NCBI RefSeq assembly: GCF_000002425.4
Contig: NC_037266.1
Coordinates: 4,777,443-4,841,442, forward strand
From: Physcomitrium patens
Lineage: Eukaryota > Streptophyta > Bryopsida > Funariales > Funariaceae
Direction: 5' to 3'
Length of the DNA stretch: 64,000 nucleotides
Part shown: piece by piece, positions 57,401 to 64,000 of the stretch
How the letters are laid out: each line of letters starts with the position of its first letter
How positions within the stretch are numbered: position 1 is the first letter of the stretch
Position numbers and translations under genes: made by a program
The notes under the pieces: generated by a model
What the model saw: the letters and a program-made list of their open reading frames with translations, nothing else
Databases searched by the model: none
What the model was told of the DNA's origin: nothing

Positions 57401-60352
57401 TTATTCATAATTTTTTTGGGGTATTCATAATTTTTCTAGGATCTGCATATACAGATGTGACGAGGTAATTTATGGACACCGATGTTCTGACTGTTCGAGC
57501 AAAATTTGTGGCTCTGTTCAGATTGTGCTCTACAACTGTATTATCTCAACATGTGGACAAGCCAACCAAATTGAACGTGCTTTTCAGGTTTGCTTATACG
57601 AAGTGATTTTGAAGGTTTATTTAAATGACTATATTGTCTTTGCAGATAGGGAAGTGCATCCTGTCGCTGCATTGCTGAAATGATCATGTTGGAGATTTGA
57701 TTAAGGACTTGGAATGAAGGTCATTTTGAAGTTCAGATGTTACCCTTGCCATTATTCCTTTTCGTTAAAATTTGCTCCATTATCATGATTGGCGTTATCA
57801 GGTGGCAGCAGAGATGGAAGCAACTGGGATCAAGCCAACCGATCGCACTTTCCTTGCTTTGTTGAATGCGTGCGGCACAGCTGGTCGGGTAGAAGAAGCG
57901 TATGTCTATTTACCCTGCTTTCTTACAAGTACATCAAGCTATCTTCCCGGATCGTTCTTCTGATTGTGTGTTAAAAATTTAGTAATACGAAGGTTTTTTC
58001 TCCCTCTCTTGCTCCCCTGGTACATTTCTTCCTTCATGTTAGCGTAATATTAACCCTCGTGAATACAAAAAGGCTCATGGTCTGCAACCACAATCAATTT
58101 ATTGTTAAGTATCTTTAGAAGTGGCTCCGTTTAGACTCTGTAATTTGTCCTGCAGTTATGGTGTGGTGCAGAGGATGGCAGCATATGGCTTGACCCTAAA
58201 CAGCTCATGCTATGCTGCGCTTATTCAAGCTCATAAGAACAGCCGCCCCATCAATCAAACGACATTTCAGAAGGTCAGCATGATATTTTATGATGTTGTT
58301 CCCCTGATATCTCCTTCAAAAGGTTCAGTCTGATTCTATTGTAACATCATCTTATCATTTGTTTCACGTATACTGCGCCCGCTGACAGTGATGCGCGCTC
58401 ATTTTACAGATATTTGAACTTCTGGAGAAGTCAAAGGGTGCCGACGCAGTGGCAGGTGATGGAGAAGGTCGAGATGATTTCGAGGAAGAGCTGGCAAATC
58501 TTGTGACGGGAGGAGGTCTTCAGCCTACCCGAAGTTATGTCAATCGTCGACTCAATGTCTATTACTCTGCACTGCGGGCTTGTGGAGCGTTGGGAAACAT
58601 TGAGGTTGGTGGATAGTACAAATCGAAAATTTAATGGAATTAGTGGCATTTTATCTTGTGATTTTCTATTAAATCGCCGTCCAAATTTGAGATACTTGCA
58701 AGATTATTTTCACTTTTATAAGTGAATCTTTTTATATCAAATTCTCCTTGTAACCAGATTGATCTTCTAGTACACTGGATATCCGATGACTGGGCGTTTG
58801 AGGGTGAAATTGCAGTTCAGAGCTTATGTATACATGGTGTGGCCTTTCTACTACATTTTTTTTTAATATGAATCGAAGTGCCATAACCAGCAACTTATTG
58901 ATACATTTTGTGGTTGGCTACAGGCAGTGGAGAGGATTATTGAAATGCTTAAGAATGATAAACATCAAGTCGATGCTACCTGTATAGCTGAACTTGTCAA
59001 GTAAGTTCGACCCTTGAGGAGTTCTGAGAGGAATATTTTAATTCAATAACGAATGAGTACATATCATCTCCTCTCCTATTTGGTTGTCCTTGTATCACTC
59101 GTGGAACTAACACTATGTGGTGAATTTTCTTTTGAAGGGCTTACATTGGGCGTGGTCAAATGGAGAAAGCTGTTCAAGTTATGAATGAGTACATTGATTC
59201 TGGCAAGAATCCGTCATTAAGTCTTTTTGTTGTAAGTGAAATTTCTTGGATTAATCCCATAACTTTTATTTTTTCAACTATTCACAAAATTGTCGGAAAT
59301 TGATTTTCCTCGATTAACTCCATATATCCTATTTTTAGACTTTTCATGTAGTTGTTGAAAGATGTTTTGTTCAGCTTCAATCAATTTAGCGAGTGTTTCT
59401 TAATTCGCCCATTTGACTGATGCAGACATTGATAGAAAGGTGCCTCCAACAGCGGACCCCGGCCAACATGGCAGCTGCCAGAAAGCTTCTGGTGCGTTTG
59501 TCTAGCTGTTGTAGCAAAATGAAGCACTATTTTGTTCCGTAGAACACTTGCTCTTTGGTTAGGATTTGACCCTGACTTCTTGTGTGTCTGTTTTTTCTAT
59601 TCCCAGGATCGAATGGATGAAAAGGGATTCTTCTTGAACACGGCTATTGGATCCAACTTCCTCTTCCTGGCTTCATTGGATATGGTACATCTACGGTGTT
59701 TGATATTTTTTATAATGATAGTGTGTGGTTTTCTAATGAAAGCCAGGTAGTCAGTTTGTTTGTATGCTGGAGGTCTGATTCCAGGTCATATAAATGTTGC
59801 AGGTAGGAGACTTTTCTACTGCAAATACAATTTGGGATATGATGCATAAGCGCAATTTACGACCCTCCATCAAGTCTATTACCTCCTATAGCAATGGCTT
59901 GCATGTCAGCCTCAACACCTTGCTTTTTGTATATTTCTTTGCTACATTTCCAAGTCCTTCCTCACTGTGGTTTCATCTTTTTAATGTTCTCATTCTTTAT
60001 AATCTCAGGATGTAGTTTTAGCGAATCCGTTCGTGTAGCCGTGATTTTTCATGTGGAAATGATAAATTTACTAATTATTTTCATGACATGGTGTCCTATG
60101 CAGTCAAGGAAAGTTCCTGAAGATGATCCCCGGTTAGCTGCCACTAAAGATATTATTGCAAGAGTACAAAAGAGGAACAACTGGGTTCATGGAGCCCAAA
60201 CTGAGATACCAAAGGAAGATGGTCAAGAGCAAGAATATGGAGATAACGTACAACACAGCGGTGAAGTAGATGTACCCACTGAGCAAGATCATATTGCTGT
60301 CGATGGTGATGCTGAAGAGCAAAGCAGGGAGCATGTAGCTGCCGCAACTTAG
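55964..60352 (+). CDS. Pentatricopeptide repeat (PPR) protein, probably mitochondrial
   Basis: About fifteen exons: 55964-56053, 56609-56649, 56867-56998, 57125-57287, 57522-57587, 57802-57899, 58156-58273, 58410-58604, 58758-58836, 58928-59000, 59138-59231, 59426-59491, 59607-59684, 59803-59904, 60104-60352; 1644 nt (547 aa). The frame closes exactly. N-terminus MRRAVVQRLARVATYRG is Arg-rich and lacks acid residues, as in mitochondrial presequences. PPR motifs: GVRPIRNTFHTLITGCMKSQ, AVYFFDEMKAMGLQPD, VLYNCIISTCGQANQIERAF, AAEMEATGIKPTDRTFLALL and NACGTAGRVEEA. There is no E or DYW editing domain; the C-terminus is acidic and polar. Likely RNA binding or a mitoribosome role; the exact orthologue is not assigned. 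Exon 58758-58836 is the least certain (in frame, but could be skipped by using the acceptor three bases upstream in the next exon). Confidence 0.88.
57307..57400. repeat. Compound microsatellite in a PPR intron
   Basis: (AT)n, then a pyrimidine-rich spacer, then (CT)n and (CA)n, in the intron after exon 4. It produces a spurious SLSLSLSHTHTH open frame. Confidence 0.9.
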
Positions 60353-61685
60353 CCTTGACAACCCATCCCTTGTTCCAGCCACCAACATAGTTTTGACGGT
60401 TAGGCCAGGATATTACCCCACAATTTGAGAGCACATACGAGGAAAGCTAAGGCGATAAAAAAAGATTTCCTACGGTCAGAGTTGAGGATCGTGAGTTCTA
60501 TGAGAGCGGGTGTCTCCTACAGGTTGGTTAGGTCATAATCCATTACTCAATTCTTTGGTTTAAATTTAAAGCAAGCACCAGTTGCTTCTCTAAATTTGAT
60601 ATTAGTGAAATAGTTGAAGTCATGGAAGGTAGTTCGAAGTGGTTTTACATTACGGTTACAGGAAGCTCATTGTTAGACGCTGTGGTGAATCAGCTTGACG
60701 CCACACAGTGGTAATCATTTGTTGTCTCTTGATTAGAACACTGCTGAGGGAATTCGTTTGGTGGTTGACGGTAAGTGATCTTTCAATCCTGATACAGAGC
60801 GTAATTATCACTTTGAGGGGTTTAACTTTGAGAATCAAATTTTGTTGCAATTCGTTAAATCGTTTGACAGTTTGCTTAATTTTATTCCTCAGGCTTTGCT
60901 ATTTGATTGGAATTCAGTAATGGTATTTGGACCATGTTTGACCAGTTCTATTTCCATGCGTTTGTTTCGATTTTCTGATTTTGTTTGATTTTTTCATAAT
61001 TGTTTCATTTTTAGAAAACCAGCTAGAGTTTCCTACCTCTGAGTTGATCAGAGGCACCATTTTTCTAACAATTAAAATTTGGCCAGGACTACTGTTGTGC
61101 ATTTAGCGAATTTTGCTTCTTAAAATGGAAAGTTAAATGATCTGCATCGGAGGGGCTCAATAAGTGATTGTATACTAGAGTTTGTTATTGACTGAGTTGT
61201 GGTATTTAGTGTCTCTACCCTGCTTACACAAAGTTCAATGCATATTGTGACGTGTCCTGCATATGATTCCTACACTAATTGATACCTAACCACTCACCAG
61301 ATGTTAGGACAGGAAGAAAAACTTCTTTTCGGAGCATGACTGTTAGATGTCCCGGTACTGCACACAAGGAATGATGCGGGACTCAAAGAGACCTACGTGA
61401 ACAGCATTAAGTTTTCACCATCTGCTTTCCAATTTTTACATTTGTATGTCAGGCAACGAAATTAGGACTCGAGCAATCAGGTGCAGGTGGATGTGACCCA
61501 CTGTGCAGTGGGTTCATGGAAATGAGGAACTCCGTAAACATGCTGAGGAGCTCGGGTATGTCTACCTGTATATTTGTTGCCCCACCCAAGTGCGACGGTT
61601 TCTAATTCCAAACATGAAAAACAGTCTCATCTTCTTGTGGGATTCTAGATCGATTTCATGTCAACATGACTCCTCACTCAATTCA
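60353..61685. other. 3' region of the PPR gene and unassigned sequence
   Basis: The PPR 3' UTR should occupy the first few hundred bases. At 61480-61560 a short open stretch (VHGNEELRKHAEELG) followed by GGTATG looks exon-like but has no partner exons that I can link. Nothing else recognised. Confidence 0.45.
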
Positions 61686-62210
61686 TCAATCCAGGAGATC
61701 CCAAGAAGTTGAGGATAAGCGCAGCGGCTTCTTGGAGTTGCATGCCCTGAAAGCCGAGTCCACTTCATCACAGATCCTTGATGCCAGATGTAGATACACA
61801 TCCAATGTATGCAAAGCGATTGAACCGCGGGATGGGGCACCGCGATACCCAATAACATCGCAGGGCAGGAATGCACTCTGAATCTTCTCCTGGCGATCTT
61901 CCGGCCTTGTGTCGGCTACGATGCGTATGACCTCATTATCACCAAGCAAACGCTCGTTATTCTGTAACTGTGAGCTTGCTATGGCACTTCGATCCAGACG
62001 AAAAGCTGAGCTTGGTTTACTGTCGCTTAGAGTGAGCGGATCACTGTCGCTTCTGGCAGTTCCCACCGTCACGGATTGCTTCTTCCCAGAACTCACCCGC
62101 ACGTAGTTCTTACCAAGAAGATTTCCACTGCCGTCTTGAGGGCTCAACAGACAAATGCGATCGGGACGACTTGCTGACGTGCTGAACGAGAGAGCTGCCT
62201 CAGTAGCCAT
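61686..62210 (-). CDS. Hypothetical protein, 174 aa
   Basis: Open frame from ATG 62210 to stop 61688-61686, the longest unexplained frame in the gene space. The N-terminus MATEAALSFSTSASRPDRIC is Ser/Thr/Ala-rich and could be a plastid transit peptide. The rest is polar (VRVSSGKKQSVTVGTARSDSD) with a mixed end (HTLDVYLHLASRICDEVDSAF). No family recognised. Not overlapped by another supported gene. It may be a single-exon gene or a first exon; a moss-specific gene is possible. Confidence 0.45.
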   Translation of the reverse strand: MATEAALSFSTSASRPDRICLLSPQDGSGNLLGKNYVRVSSGKKQSVTVGTARSDSDPLTLSDSKPSSAFRLDRSAIASSQLQNNERLLGDNEVIRIVADTRPEDRQEKIQSAFLPCDVIGYRGAPSRGSIALHTLDVYLHLASRICDEVDSAFRACNSKKPLRLSSTSWDLLD

Positions 62211-64000
62211 ACCGGAAGCCACAAGCCTGCGTCGTTTTGAAATCGCAACTTACAAATATCAAGGATGAGGTAGATCACGCGCACCTGTACACCTATCATG
62301 CTAAACAACACCTGCATTTTCGAGATGAGAATGAAACAACACGTGACTAAGATTATCTTGTAGCCAAGTATTTGAGATGAAGAGTCACGTAGAAGGATGA
62401 GAAAAAAGGTTGTTTAAAGACTGAAGTCAATACTACAGTCCCATCCTACCAACAGTCTTAGCCTCATGAAAATATTTTCACAGCAAAACATCCTGGAGTT
62501 TGAAACCCTATACATACATGCACGGATCTTAGCATTGTCACAGTAATTGAGTCCTACCAAACCAGCATGTGTACATGCGTGGGAAAATTGTATCCTTTAA
62601 ATTTTATGGATTGCATTAAAAAATAAAAGTAAAACAAAATAAAGTATTAGTATGGAACTTATAACTTTGTTCTAATTATGTCTGAAGAAAATAATGAGAT
62701 TCATTGAGCCAATGCAGTAAAGAATTCAATACATTAATAAAGCAAAGAATGACACATAAAACGGTGATGTTAGTGTAGAAAAAGTTGCGGTGCTTTTCAA
62801 AAATACTCAGAACACTGTTTTGCAAGTTCATAATAATACTTATAAGCATAAGAATACATGTCTTGTTTGATAATGACATGGCAATAATAAAGACTAACTC
62901 ATGTGCTTAGCACTTCACTTCAACTGTCCACTGTTACAGGTCTACAACACCATCTCAGTCATACTTGTTGGACGTCATAAATGCAGACTCTTCACATATT
63001 TTGAGTCTACCCTCAATATTGATTGTGTTACAAAGCTTAAAATCAGACTGAAGATAGCAAAGTAACTCTGATTAGTCAAAGCGACCAGCTTTGGCGAGTC
63101 ACAGTGGTGGCCAAATCCTCAAGCGCGTTAAAATCCTGAAAGGGAGTATCAGAAAATTTGCGATGTTTAGCTCGCTGTCAGTCGCCAAGTCTGCGTAAAA
63201 CCCTTCGACACGAACTCTCCTCCGAACATGTTTCGATGATTCTATTGAGGTTACCTGGCTAGATATGGCGGACGAGAAATGTGTTGAATAGAAGTACAGC
63301 TAATGTGCTTGTGTAGGAGAGTAAAATGAAATGTCGAATCCTCGAGATGCGTATCTGGACCTAAATCATTTTGCAACCCAGTACAAGAGGAGCATAACGA
63401 GGCAAAAGACCGTCACCGCTCCAACAATGAACGTGTCACGAGACTTTCGACGTCGGATTGCAGTCAAAACTTTATTAACCTGCAACAAGTCCATCGCAAG
63501 AATAAAATACCAACCTTACGACACACCAGCCATGTATTAATGCCAACGAATCGATACCATACAGGTTCCAAAGCTTACCGAGGGCATTCTGGTGCTGATC
63601 GCACCAATTTTGGAGGTTATATCCCTAAAGGTAGACCTTTGATACCTCAAGGCAGTGTACGTTTCCTGAGCATGTCCGATTACAGAATCGATCTGCACAG
63701 AAGAATTGTCAAAACAAAAACAACCTCATCAATCCAAAATCCAACACGACGGGGAGAAACGGATTGTTGATGATTAGTTAAGCTTCATTAAACTTCAAGT
63801 TTATTCACAACCTGTCACTGATAATATAAATGCGCCAGCGAAGCTTTAAGAGAAGTGGATCTTGATAAACTCCAGGCAAGTCGCCCTCAGAGCTAGCATA
63901 CACTAATTTACTTCTGTTACATTACCTGGGCTGTACTTCTGTTAATATTCGCTTGCTCGCGAAATAAAGATTGTAATCCGTTACCCCGGTCATCCAGAAA
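62211..64000. other. Right end of the window, no supported gene
   Basis: 62580-62880 is AT-rich. Open frames at 63331-63540 and 63540-63770 (plus) are basic, without motifs and without splice support. They could be part of an untranslated or non-coding transcript. Confidence 0.45.

Noticed and set aside
57108..57410. Frame ending in Ser-Leu and His-Thr repeats
   Set aside because: It is PPR exon 4 read through into a (CT)n(CA)n microsatellite in the intron.
61480..61560. Exon-like stretch VHGNEELRKHAEELG followed by GGTATG
   Set aside because: No upstream or downstream exon could be linked to it in frame.
63331..63770. Two consecutive basic plus-strand frames
   Set aside because: Basic composition suggested ribosomal proteins, but no family matches and there is no splice structure.

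Overview
The window reads as nuclear DNA of a land plant, most likely a moss of the Physcomitrium (Physcomitrella) type; the species is inference. The support is: spliced GT-AG genes with short introns whose proteins match plant families (DUR3 urea transporter, 40S ribosomal protein uS10/S20, tRNase Z, a mitochondrial-type PPR protein), next to chromodomain Ty3/gypsy (chromovirus) elements and AT-rich decayed element fossils.

Positions 1-36.4 kb are nested retroelements. The oldest layer is AT-rich minus-strand chromovirus fossils (F1: 1-1019 plus 20973-23790; F2: 27340-27464 plus 35442-35640). Chromovirus A (1020-20972, TSD TATGG) sits in the RNase H region of F1. A's own gag is split by two inverted copies of a second Ty3/gypsy family, here called B (B1 1771-10253 plus strand, B2 10531-15892 minus strand). 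The 277 bp of A gag between them is inverted. Ends, lengths and sequence variants show that the LTRs pair crosswise between B1 and B2, so an inversion by recombination between two inverted insertions is recorded here. Chromovirus C (27869-34008, TSD TGTAG) is the youngest: its LTRs are nearly identical, and only two in-frame stops interrupt gag-pol. It landed in a fossil B-like LTR, which itself lies in the integrase of F2. A DUF4283-type pseudogene (35640-36439) closes the block.

A and C share three features worth attention. (i) An 11-nt sequence 2 nt after the 5' LTR is the exact reverse complement (one mismatch in A) of the sequence 32 nt downstream of the start of the LTR TATA box, as in Tf1/sushi self-primed elements. 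(ii) There are dense arrays of heat-shock-element-like TTCnnGAA blocks upstream of that TATA box. (iii) A conserved third ORF of about 115 codons lies between pol and the 3' LTR.

Positions 38-62 kb are gene space: DUR3 (minus, 6 exons), an alpha/beta hydrolase (plus, 5 exons), uS10 (minus, 3 exons), tRNase Z (minus, 14 exons including a 16-nt microexon) and a PPR gene (plus, about 15 exons) sharing a 421-bp divergent promoter with tRNase Z, then an unrecognised single-exon ORF (minus). The genes have unrelated housekeeping roles (urea import, translation, tRNA 3' processing, organelle RNA or ribosome function) and form no operon or cluster. Exon borders were read by eye from splice sites and reading-frame arithmetic; each spliced model closes in frame.
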